From CAYONQ01 sp964405375 (lineage in GTDB: Bacteria > Planctomycetota > Phycisphaerae > Sedimentisphaerales > Anaerobacaceae), in NCBI GenBank assembly GCA_964405375.1, contig CAYONQ010000008.1:1-51811 (forward strand): 51,811 bases of DNA. Reading direction: 5' to 3'. This document shows positions 13,652-21,239 of this stretch, in pieces. The notes below the pieces were generated by a model. That model did no database searches. It worked only from the letters and a program-made list of their open reading frames with translations, and was not told the origin of the DNA. The translations under genes and the position numbers were made by a program. Position 1 is the stretch's first letter. Each line of letters begins with the position of its first letter.

Positions 13652-14788
13652 CTATGCGTTTTTTGTCGTAAGGCATCCTGCGTGAGGTTCAAGAGTTAGC
13701 TTGGCGAACAGTCCTGCCTTGAAATTGTGATACGCTAAAGAAGCTACCATAACGGCATTGTCAGTGCAATACTGTTTCGGTGCGATGAGCAGTTTTTTTG
13801 GCGGAGCGCTCGAATCGCATATCTGCTGTAAGCGTATTCGCAGTTGATTGTTGGCGGCCACTCCGCCGCCTAACAGGACCGTTTGTGCGTCGATTTTTTC
13901 GGCGGCCCGTTGTGTTTTTTTTACGAGCACATCGACTACCGCCGCCTGAAAGGATGCTGCGATGTCGGCTATTTGCTGTTGACTCATCGAGTCGACTTTG
14001 TTTTCGCCCTTCATATCCTGGCCGTGGCAATAATACAAGACGGCGGTTTTGATACCGCTGAATGAGAAGTCTAATGAATCCGGCTCGAGCATTGAGCGGG
14101 GGAATGCGATTGCGTTTGGGTTTCCTGTTTTCGCCGCCTTTTCGATGGCCGGGCCGCCGGGATATGGCAGTTTTAAAATCGTTGCGACCTTATCGAAGGC
14201 CTCGCCAGCGGCGTCGTCTATTGTAGAGCCGAGCAGTTTCGGTTCCAGCGGTGAGTGGTAGTCGTATAGGGAGGTGTGGCCTCCTGATACTATCAGTGCA
14301 ACGGCGGGCAGTGTTAATTCGTGGTTCGTGGTTCGTGGCTCGTGGCTCGTGAGGTTGGATGTGAAGATTGCTGATTGTATATGGGCGTGCAGGTGGTCGA
14401 TTGCTATCAGGGGTTTGGCCCAGGCGAAGCTGAGAGTTTTGGCGGCGGTAACGCCGATTATGAGGGCAACGGTCAGGCCCGGCCGGTTTGCAACGGCGAT
14501 TGCGTCAATGTCGTCTTTGCCGGCTTGGGCTTGTTGAAGCACCTCGGTTATGACAGGGCATATCTTTTCGAGGTGTGCACGGGAGGCGATTTCGGGGACG
14601 ACGCCGCCGTATTTTTCGTGCAGTTTTGTTTGTGAGGTGATTACGGAGAATTTGACGGTTTTGCCGTCGGCGACGACAGCCGCGGCCGTTTCATCGCAAC
14701 TGGTCTCAATGCCTAAGATGTTAATCGTGGTTCGTGAATCGTGGCTCGTGGCTCGTATTTTATTTACGGGTTTGTTTTTTGCTTGCAT
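13652..14788 (-). CDS. tsaD: TsaD, tRNA threonylcarbamoyladenosine transferase subunit
   Basis: 378 residues. TsaD, with TsaB and TsaE, transfers threonylcarbamoyl to A37 of ANN-decoding tRNAs. The ASKHA core begins NILGIETSCDETA at residue 23; the metal-binding HLHAH is at 132-136, SGGHTSL near 168, GGGVAANNQLR and DNAVMVASLAY near the end. Two stretches are foreign to the family: an N-terminal extension ending RATSHDSRTT, and an insertion after the metal motif (about 145-158, TSHEPRTTNHE). Both are encoded by GTGGCTCGTGGT-type dispersed repeats. The family's usual start would be at the NILG codons, where only ATT is available, so the upstream ATG at 14788 is used. Confidence 0.93.
   Translation of the reverse strand: MQAKNKPVNKIRATSHDSRTTINILGIETSCDETAAAVVADGKTVKFSVITSQTKLHEKYGGVVPEIASRAHLEKICPVITEVLQQAQAGKDDIDAIAVANRPGLTVALIIGVTAAKTLSFAWAKPLIAIDHLHAHIQSAIFTSNLTSHEPRTTNHELTLPAVALIVSGGHTSLYDYHSPLEPKLLGSTIDDAAGEAFDKVATILKLPYPGGPAIEKAAKTGNPNAIAFPRSMLEPDSLDFSFSGIKTAVLYYCHGQDMKGENKVDSMSQQQIADIAASFQAAVVDVLVKKTQRAAEKIDAQTVLLGGGVAANNQLRIRLQQICDSSAPPKKLLIAPKQYCTDNAVMVASLAYHNFKAGLFAKLTLEPHAGCLTTKNA
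14317..14355. repeat. GTGGTTCGTGGCTCGTG direct repeats inside tsaD
   Basis: Five head-to-tail CGTGGYT units. On the minus strand they encode TSHEPRTTNHE, an in-frame insertion between conserved motifs of TsaD. A second copy is at 14725-14757 and a third is in the activase gene at 5775. Confidence 0.75.
14725..14757. repeat. GTGGCTCGTGGCTCGT repeats at the tsaD 5' end
   Basis: Same family as 14317-14355. Encodes RATSHDSRTT, immediately upstream of the conserved start of the TsaD fold, so the element extends the N-terminus. Confidence 0.75.
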
Positions 14789-14864
14789 AAAGTGGATATT
14801 AGCGGGGTGGAAGAGAAAAGTAAAAGTAAAAAATAGGCACGGAGGTACAGGGGGACAGAGGTTT

Positions 14865-15830
14865 TTAGTGGTTGGAATCGATTTTTTTAATTGCCGATTT
14901 GGCGAGAAGTATTATTTGTTTGCAGATGCTTTTAGCTACGTGCGGCGGCGAGAACCGCAGGGGGATAAGCTCGGGCAGCTCGAAATCCGTGCATACGTTT
15001 TGCGGGAAGTCGTCGCCTAAAATTTTTATCCTGTCGGGTTCGCTGCAGCCGAAGCCCATTTGCCTTGCCGTTTTGATGATGGGCAGGTTATCGGGGTTGA
15101 TATTTACAAGTTTGCAGCAGACGGTTTCGCAGGCGATTGGTTCGGTGCCGCCGACAAGAAACCCCAGTGGTCTGGCCCTGCCCTTAATCGGGCCTGGGCC
15201 GTCCATTGTGACCACGGCGTCGATTATGGTCAGGGCGGGGTTTAGAAACCTGTAAATTTCAATCAGCAGCTTGCAGAAGTCGTTGTGATGTTTGCCTTTT
15301 GCGAGGTGCCAGTATGCCTTCCATTTGCCACTGACGGTGCCGAACATATTCTTGACGGCGAACGTCGCAACTAATTGCTGATGCGTTTTGAGCTTCGGCA
15401 GGTTTATGATGACGTCGGCGTCGAGAGCGATTGAGCTTATGCCGACCTTGATTTTATCTTTTCCGAGCAGGCATTTTTTGGGTTTGTTGAGCTGCTTTAT
15501 GGGGACGTTTAATTTTTTTAACGGCTCTTCCAGTTTCAGGGCCTTTATACAGCCGAACACATTGCCCCAGGCGGGTGAATCGGCGATAAAGGGTTTTGCG
15601 CCGAGGTCTTTTAACAGCTTAGCGGTTTCGATGAGTATCACCGGGTCGGTCTGGGTGGCGGAGCGGCGGGGTCTGGGGGCGATGAAGTTGGGTTTTAGTA
15701 AGACGGAGTCACCTGGGTGGACGAATTTTTCCAGTCCGCCGAGAAGCTCGAACTGTCTTTGCAGGCAGGCGGCGATTCTGGCCTCGTTGTAATCGTCGCA
15801 TCGGGTCAGTATTACGGTTGGCTCTTGCAT
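14865..15830 (-). CDS. DUF362-domain protein
   Basis: 321 residues from ATG 15830; the frame continues upstream to 16091 but that part is antisense-like Arg-rich text overlapping the neighbouring lipoprotein gene. Family blocks: PGDSVLLKPNF near residue 48, IADSPAWGN, LPKLKTHQQLVATFAVKNMFG (middle) and GSCEP-like FGCSEPDRI. DUF362 proteins are uncharacterised, often fused to ferredoxin domains and linked to radical or Fe-S chemistry; no C-terminal CxxCxxC ferredoxin is present here. It begins five bases after the lipoprotein gene stop and precedes tsaD by 76 bases on the same strand. Confidence 0.8.
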   Translation of the reverse strand: MQEPTVILTRCDDYNEARIAACLQRQFELLGGLEKFVHPGDSVLLKPNFIAPRPRRSATQTDPVILIETAKLLKDLGAKPFIADSPAWGNVFGCIKALKLEEPLKKLNVPIKQLNKPKKCLLGKDKIKVGISSIALDADVIINLPKLKTHQQLVATFAVKNMFGTVSGKWKAYWHLAKGKHHNDFCKLLIEIYRFLNPALTIIDAVVTMDGPGPIKGRARPLGFLVGGTEPIACETVCCKLVNINPDNLPIIKTARQMGFGCSEPDRIKILGDDFPQNVCTDFELPELIPLRFSPPHVAKSICKQIILLAKSAIKKIDSNH

Positions 15831-15835
15831 AAGTG

Positions 15836-16708
15836 TCAGTTGCTTATTGCGGTACAGACGATCAGGTAGCATCTGACGGCGGGTTGGTCTGCGGGGCTGC
15901 TGAACCCCGCCCCGGATTGGGGCGGGGTAAAGAACAGGCCGGCCAGGGTTATTTGATGGCTGATGTATTTTTCCGGCCCGATGAATACGAAGTCGCCGGG
16001 GTTCATTTCTACGCTGAAGCCGAGGGGGTCGAAGGGGAATTCGCCGGTCTTTGCATAGGAAAGGCAGACCGGCACGGCGTTCATTTTGCACACTGCTTTT
16101 TGGGGGGGGATTCTCTCGGCCTTTATCTGCAGGGCAATTACCCCCGGCCCGACGTCGGCATCTTCCGTTGAGCCGGCGCTTGAGATGTAAAAGACGGACT
16201 GTTTATGGTCTAATTTTGCAATGGTAATGTTCTGGGGCTGGTCGTCGGGCAGCAGCAGGAGGATTGTCTCTATTTTTTTGCCGCCGGCGTTGCGCAGCAG
16301 GTCTGCGACGTTATTCCACATCTGTAGCCGGCCAAAGCCGATGGAGAAGAAATTGGCCGTGAAGGCGCTATGATTGTTGAATCGCAGGGGTTTTGTGTCG
16401 AGGGACCCCATTTTGCCCTCTTTTGCAAAATGGGAACCGTCGAGCATCTGCCAGATGTCATTCAGGGCGGTGATATTTTCGGCTGGTATCTCAAAGATAT
16501 AGACGCTGAAATTTATTGTTTTTAAGGACTGTTTATTCGACCTGCCGGGCTTGCGAGAGGGGGCTAAATCATTTATTTTGACCTGCTGCCAGAAGGGCTT
16601 GTCTTTTTCGGCCCCGTTGCAGCCGATTGATGCCGCAGTTGTGCAGATTAGAGCCACGACAAAACACGCCCGCCACGCCCGTGCCACCAATTGGAAAAAC
16701 CGCCTCAT
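15836..16708 (-). CDS. predicted lipoprotein of unknown function
   Basis: 290 residues. A basic N-terminus (MRRFFQLVARAWR) leads into a hydrophobic stretch and a lipobox cysteine (ACFVVALICTTAASIGC). The mature part contains FSVYIFEIPAENITALNDIWQML and GPGVIALQIKAER, a pattern I cannot tie to a named family. Near the C-terminus, PPQSGAGF is encoded by an ACCCCGCCC/GGGCGGGGT palindrome at 15903-15927. It is the first gene of the minus-strand run and diverges from tRNA-Gln. Confidence 0.6.
   Translation of the reverse strand: MRRFFQLVARAWRACFVVALICTTAASIGCNGAEKDKPFWQQVKINDLAPSRKPGRSNKQSLKTINFSVYIFEIPAENITALNDIWQMLDGSHFAKEGKMGSLDTKPLRFNNHSAFTANFFSIGFGRLQMWNNVADLLRNAGGKKIETILLLLPDDQPQNITIAKLDHKQSVFYISSAGSTEDADVGPGVIALQIKAERIPPQKAVCKMNAVPVCLSYAKTGEFPFDPLGFSVEMNPGDFVFIGPEKYISHQITLAGLFFTPPQSGAGFSSPADQPAVRCYLIVCTAISN
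15903..15927. repeat. ACCCCGCCC...GGGCGGGGT palindrome
   Basis: Stem ACCCCGCCC / GGGGCGGGGT around a CGGATTG loop, within the C-terminal codons of the lipoprotein gene. The stem resembles the CCCGCC family but the loop differs. Confidence 0.5.
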
Positions 16709-16793
16709 AAGGTGATAGGTTAGCGATTGGGCGGCTAATTGTCAAACGACAATTGACAGCTTCCGGCCGGCAGTTTACAATCGGCAAACGACT

Positions 16794-16864
16794 TGGGGAA
16801 TGGTGTAACGGTAGCACGACTGACTCTGAATCAGTTAGTCCAGGTCCGAATCCTGGTTCCCCAG
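16794..16864 (+). tRNA. tRNA-Gln (anticodon CTG)
   Basis: A 71-base cloverleaf. The acceptor strands TGGGGAA and TTCCCCA pair, with discriminator G. The D arm is GTG..CAC, the anticodon stem ACTGA/TCAGT holds loop CTCTGAA (anticodon CTG), and the T arm is CAGG-TCCGAAT-CCTG. CCA is not encoded; a TTGTTTTTTT run follows and may terminate transcription. Confidence 0.95.
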
Positions 16865-16911
16865 TTGTTTTTTTGTGGATATTATTTGTGTGAACCGGAT
16901 TTTTTGATAAA

Positions 16912-16933
16912 TCCCACCCTCCGAGGGGCGGGA
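16912..16933. repeat. CCCACC...GGGCGGGA palindrome before the flavoprotein gene
   Basis: Degenerate member of the CCCGCCTCTCCGAGGGGCGGG family, ending only a few bases before the Shine-Dalgarno of the 16947 gene, so it forms part of that gene's 5' leader. Confidence 0.5.
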
Positions 16934-16946
16934 CGAAAAGGATGTT

Positions 16947-19628
16947 ATGGAATTATTGAAACCGAAGAAGACAAATGTTTGGGAATTCGAGTTAAGCAGT
17001 ATTGAGCAATTGCAGAAGCTTGCGAGGTCTTTATCGCTTAAGATAGGGGCCAGTGAGGACGTTTCGGTTCTGGCTAAGCCGGTTGGCGTAGGTAACTTGG
17101 TTGCGCCTAATTCTTTAGCGACGCAGGCGATGGAGGGCTGTGACGGGGACAGTGAGGGCAGGCCCGGGCCTTTGACCTTTCGCCGGTATGAGCGTTTTGC
17201 CGCCGGCGGTGCGGGAGTGATATGGAGCGAGGCGATTGCCATAGTTCCTGAGGGCAGGGCCAATCCGCGTCAGTTGTGGCTAAACGAAAAGAGTCGCGAT
17301 GGTCTTGCTGCGATGATTAAGCGGGCGCGGGCGGCGGCTGCGGCCCGGTATGGGCGGGACCATCGGCCGATTATCGTGGCGCAGCTGACCCATTCGGGCA
17401 GATATTCCAAGCCGAAGGGCGTTCCTGAGCCGATGATTGGCCAGCACGACCCGTACCGTGACGTGATGGTTCCACAGAACCCGCCGGACATCAACGCCGC
17501 CAAGAAGCTGCCGGCTGATTGGCCTGTCGTTACGGATGAATATCTCGACGGGCTTCAAGAGCATTACGTCAAGGCCGCTAAAGTCGCTTTTGAGGTTGGC
17601 TTTGATGCGGTTGATATTAAGAGCTGTCACGGATACCTGATTAACGAGATGTTCGCCTGCTATAACAGGCAGGGCAAATACGGCGGGTCGTTTGAGAACC
17701 GCACGAGAATCCTGTTAGAGACGGTTGACCGTATTCACGAGAAGCTGGGGGCCGATAAGATGGTTACGACGCGGCTTCCGATGTATGATGCCATTCCGTA
17801 TCCTTACGGCTGGGGGGTTGACAAGGATGACTATACCAAGCCGGATTTGAGCGAGCCGAAGAAGCTTGTCAAACTATTAGCTGACCGGGGCGTGAAGATA
17901 CTGAATACGACGGTTGGCAATCCTTACTACAGTCCGCATATGGGCCGGCCGTTCAATGAGGCGATTATCGGTGCATACGAGCAGCCGGAGCATCCGTTAG
18001 TGGGTGTTCACAGAATCATCACGATTACCGGCGAGCTCCAGAAATCGGCGCCCGATATGGCCGTCGTCGGCACGGGGTATAGCTGGCTGCGCTCTATGCT
18101 GGGCTATGTTGCCGCGGCGAACAAGAAAAACGGCCTGGTTACCATAGCGGGCGCAGGAAGGATGTCATTTGCCTATCCTGATTTTCCGAATGATATTATT
18201 ACCAGGGGCAAGATGGACCCGGACAAGACCTGTATCGGCTGCAGCGGCTGCACGCAGATTATGCGTGACAGGGGGACGACAGGTTGTGTGGTTCGTGATG
18301 AGAAGGTGTACGGTCCGATATTCGAGCGGGGCCGGCTGAGCGACAGGGCTAATCTGGCCCGATTAGCTGATGCGTGTCGAGAGTGCGGCGATGCGACCTG
18401 CAAACGGGCGTGCCCGGCTGGTATAGATATTCCGAAGTTTGTCAAACTGTTCCTTGAAGGTGATGATAAGGGCGCCTACGAGGTCATAAGAGAGCAAAAT
18501 CCGCTGGGCGAGGTCTGTGCGTGGCTGTGTCCGGCTATGGAGCTTTGTCAGGGCGGCTGCCTGCAGCGGTTTATCGGTGATGCACCTGTGGTGATTGCCG
18601 CTATTCAGAGGTACCTTTCGGAGCAGGCGAACGAGAAGCGTTGGTCGAAATTGCGGATACCCAAAAAGTCAACCGGCAAAAAGGTAGCGGTCATCGGGGC
18701 AGGCCCGGCGGGACTGGCAGGGGCTGCGAAATTGCTTGAGCAAGGCCACAGTGTAACCGTCTTCGATAAAAACGAACAGTCAGGTGGTATGGTTAGATAC
18801 GTTATCGGCGGCGGCAAGCAGGGTGATTCTCTTGAGCACGAGACTTCGGCCATATTCAACGATGTGCCGACCGACCGTCTTCAATTGAAGTTAGGAAGAG
18901 GTCTGGACGCCGATTTTAATTTGGATAAGGTGATGGCGGATGGTTTCGACAGCGGCTTTATCTCTATGGGGCTGTGGGAATCGAAGACGCTTCACGCAGG
19001 TGATAAGTTAAATGGTCTGTGGGGGGCGTTGGAGTTTCTATCCGCAATCAAGCAGGGCGAAGATGTCGGTGTGGCCGGCAAGCGTGTGGCGGTCATCGGC
19101 GGTGGAAATACCGGTATGGATGTGGCGACGGCGGCCAGGGATGCCGGTGCCGAGATTGTCTATATGATTTGCTTTGAGTCGTTTATAACTATGCCGGCCT
19201 GGATGCACGAGAGATACAAGACGCTGGCTAAAGACGTTAATTTTATGAATATGTTTATGCCTAAGAAATATATTGCCGGCAACGGCCAGGTCAAGGCGGT
19301 TAAGATAACCCATGTTAATCTGGATGAGCCGGACGAAAAGGGTTTTTGTGCGCCGATAGAGATTAAAGGGGCTGACCTTGAGGTCGAGGTGGATGTGATT
19401 ATCGAGGCGCTGGGGCAGAAGGCGCCGGACAACCTGAAAGATATTTTGCCCGGGGTCGAACTGACCGGAAACAACCTTGTTGCGGTCACTAATAGCAGTC
19501 TGGCTACCAGCAGAGAGGGTGTTTTTGCCGGCGGGGACATTATTAACGGGGGACTGACGGTGGTTGAGGCGGTCGCTAACGGCGTGAAGGCGGCCGGAGA
19601 GATAAACGAATTTCTAAAACATAAGTAA
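16947..19628 (+). CDS. fused Old-Yellow-Enzyme / GltD-like Fe-S flavoprotein oxidoreductase
   Basis: 893 residues. Residues about 40-420 form an FMN-binding TIM barrel of the 2,4-dienoyl-CoA reductase/OYE family (QLTHSGRYS, DIKSCHGYLINEMF, GKYGGSFENRTR). A cysteine cluster (CIGCSGC at 429-435) follows, then a GltD/DPYD-type Fe4 domain (CRECGDATCKRACPAGID from 477; WLCPAMELCQGGC), then FAD- and NAD(P)-binding motifs VAVIGAGPAGLAG (near 580) and VAVIGGGNTGMD (near 714). It should pass electrons from NAD(P)H through FAD and Fe-S to FMN and reduce a C=C or related bond of an unknown substrate. First of five closely spaced genes; AAAAGGA precedes the ATG. The company of an aldolase and KDG kinase argues for a sugar-acid rather than fatty-acid substrate. 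Confidence 0.85.
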   Translation: MELLKPKKTNVWEFELSSIEQLQKLARSLSLKIGASEDVSVLAKPVGVGNLVAPNSLATQAMEGCDGDSEGRPGPLTFRRYERFAAGGAGVIWSEAIAIVPEGRANPRQLWLNEKSRDGLAAMIKRARAAAAARYGRDHRPIIVAQLTHSGRYSKPKGVPEPMIGQHDPYRDVMVPQNPPDINAAKKLPADWPVVTDEYLDGLQEHYVKAAKVAFEVGFDAVDIKSCHGYLINEMFACYNRQGKYGGSFENRTRILLETVDRIHEKLGADKMVTTRLPMYDAIPYPYGWGVDKDDYTKPDLSEPKKLVKLLADRGVKILNTTVGNPYYSPHMGRPFNEAIIGAYEQPEHPLVGVHRIITITGELQKSAPDMAVVGTGYSWLRSMLGYVAAANKKNGLVTIAGAGRMSFAYPDFPNDIITRGKMDPDKTCIGCSGCTQIMRDRGTTGCVVRDEKVYGPIFERGRLSDRANLARLADACRECGDATCKRACPAGIDIPKFVKLFLEGDDKGAYEVIREQNPLGEVCAWLCPAMELCQGGCLQRFIGDAPVVIAAIQRYLSEQANEKRWSKLRIPKKSTGKKVAVIGAGPAGLAGAAKLLEQGHSVTVFDKNEQSGGMVRYVIGGGKQGDSLEHETSAIFNDVPTDRLQLKLGRGLDADFNLDKVMADGFDSGFISMGLWESKTLHAGDKLNGLWGALEFLSAIKQGEDVGVAGKRVAVIGGGNTGMDVATAARDAGAEIVYMICFESFITMPAWMHERYKTLAKDVNFMNMFMPKKYIAGNGQVKAVKITHVNLDEPDEKGFCAPIEIKGADLEVEVDVIIEALGQKAPDNLKDILPGVELTGNNLVAVTNSSLATSREGVFAGGDIINGGLTVVEAVANGVKAAGEINEFLKHK

Positions 19629-19639
19629 AGGACATAAAA

Positions 19640-20437
19640 ATGGCGGAACGAACCGTAGCAATTGTTACCGGCGCAAGCCGGGGTATCGGCAGAGGGATTG
19701 CAATCGAGTTAGCGAAATTAGGATATGACATTGTAATCAGTCACTTTGATTTCGATGCCGAAGGCAAGCCGGATGAGACTAAAGGGCTTGCAACACAGAA
19801 AGACATCAAAGCGTTAGGTGGTCAGTGCGAGGTTTTGCGCAGCGATGTCAGTAACGCCGGGGACAGAAAGAAGCTGGTCGAGCTGGCGAAGAGCAGGTTC
19901 GGCAGATGCGATATGCTCTGTAACAATGCCGGCGTGGCGCCGTCAAAGCGGCTCGATTTGTTAGAGGCGACCGAGGCCAGCTTTGACAGGGTGATGGGGA
20001 TAAACCTTAAAGGGCCTTATTTTCTCACTCAAATGGTTGCCAATTGGATGATTGAGCAGAAGAAACAATACCCCGATCGCGGCTTTCGGATTGTCAATAC
20101 CGGCTCGATATCCGGCTATACCAGCAGTCCCGCCCGCGGCGAATACTGCGTCAGCAAGGCGGGCATCGGTATGATGACAGCCCTGTATGCGGACCGGTTG
20201 GCTGAATACGGTATAGGCGTATTTGAGATTCGGCCGGGCATTATCGAAACGGATATGACCAGCGTTGTGAAAGGCAAATATGACAAGCTCATCGCCGAGG
20301 GCTTAACTCCCATAAAGCGGTGGGGCCAGCCGGAGGACATTGCAAAGGTGGTGGGCGCAATTGCCGAGGGTCGGCTGGATTTCTCTACCGGCCAAGTGAT
20401 TAATGTTGACGGCGGATTTCATTTAAGAAGGTTGTGA
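19640..20437 (+). CDS. short-chain dehydrogenase/reductase (FabG-like)
   Basis: 265 residues with a classical SDR Rossmann fold: TGASRGIGRG near residue 10, NNAGVAPS near 95, catalytic Ser in GSISGYTSS and YCVSK (Tyr/Lys) near 170, and a terminal VINVDGGFHLRRL. Labelled 3-ketoacyl-ACP reductase by similarity, but KduD-type sugar-acid dehydrogenases share these motifs. It lies 11 bases after the flavoprotein gene and 10 before the aldolase, so it probably oxidises or reduces a keto-sugar acid in the same pathway. AAAGGA precedes the start. Confidence 0.85.
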   Translation: MAERTVAIVTGASRGIGRGIAIELAKLGYDIVISHFDFDAEGKPDETKGLATQKDIKALGGQCEVLRSDVSNAGDRKKLVELAKSRFGRCDMLCNNAGVAPSKRLDLLEATEASFDRVMGINLKGPYFLTQMVANWMIEQKKQYPDRGFRIVNTGSISGYTSSPARGEYCVSKAGIGMMTALYADRLAEYGIGVFEIRPGIIETDMTSVVKGKYDKLIAEGLTPIKRWGQPEDIAKVVGAIAEGRLDFSTGQVINVDGGFHLRRL

Positions 20438-20447
20438 GGATTGAAAA

Positions 20448-21236
20448 ATGGATATCGAAAGCACAATCAGAACGTTGTTAAAGGACGGTCTTATTCTGGT
20501 CTTTAATCAGGACAAGCTCGATATTGTCGAGACGGCTAAGGCGCTGGTAAAAGCCGGTGTCAATAATATGGAGGTAACCTGTCGCATAAGTAAGCCGTTG
20601 GAAAAGATGGTCCGGCTGCGCGAGGAGATGCCGGATTTTGCGACGGGGGCGGCGAGCTTGGTTGACTTCCCCGAGATGCTCGGTCGCTACAACAAGCAAA
20701 ACCCTGACGACCCGCTGCCGACACTCCAGCAGGTTGTCGATGCCGGCGTGAGCTTTCTTGTCTCGGCGGCAAACTTCCGTGACGAGACCTACAAGAAGTA
20801 TGCCGGCAAGCTTGCTTTAATACCCGGCTGCGGCACGGTTACCGAGATTGTCAACCAGTTCTCCAGGGGTGCGAATATCTGCAAAATATTTCCTGCCAAG
20901 CAGTTAGGCGGACCGGGATACGTCAAGGCGATTGACCCCGCCATCCACAAGACCATCAGCTTAGCACCGACCGGCGGGACAAACCCTACCAACGTCCCCG
21001 ACTATATCGATGCGGGCGTGCTGGTGTTAGGCGGGTCGTTCAGTATGATTGAGAAGCCGGTTATGAAGAAAATCATCGATGAGCAGGACTATGAGCTTCT
21101 GGCGGCGGAGCTGACGAAGATTAAAGAGTTGATAGACAAGCTGCGGGCGGAGAAATGGCCCAACATCGATTTTGCAAAGGATTCCGTTGCGAAAATAAGT
21201 GAGGTTACCGGCAGGAATTTTAATTTAGGAAAGTGA
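20448..21236 (+). CDS. KDPG/KHG aldolase-like protein
   Basis: 262 residues, longer than the usual 210 or so of Eda. The class I aldolase landmarks are kept: E42 in NMEVTCR, the Schiff-base lysine K146 in CKIFPAKQLGGPG, and the phosphate-binding APTGG loop. The family cleaves 2-keto-3-deoxy-6-phosphogluconate (or a relative) to pyruvate and an aldehyde. An internal segment (about residues 75-95) and a helical C-terminal tail account for the extra length and may change specificity. With the KDG kinase two genes downstream it would complete an Entner-Doudoroff-type lower branch. Confidence 0.85.
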   Translation: MDIESTIRTLLKDGLILVFNQDKLDIVETAKALVKAGVNNMEVTCRISKPLEKMVRLREEMPDFATGAASLVDFPEMLGRYNKQNPDDPLPTLQQVVDAGVSFLVSAANFRDETYKKYAGKLALIPGCGTVTEIVNQFSRGANICKIFPAKQLGGPGYVKAIDPAIHKTISLAPTGGTNPTNVPDYIDAGVLVLGGSFSMIEKPVMKKIIDEQDYELLAAELTKIKELIDKLRAEKWPNIDFAKDSVAKISEVTGRNFNLGK

Positions 21237-21239
21237 GCT

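Noticed and set aside
15831..16091. N-terminal extension of the DUF362 frame
   Set aside because: Arg/Pro-rich, overlaps the neighbouring lipoprotein gene in another frame, and the domain begins at the ATG at 15830.
14865..16708. Protein-coding meaning of long plus-strand frames opposite this run
   Set aside because: The minus-strand DUF362 and lipoprotein genes explain the region; the opposite frames lack starts with ribosome sites.
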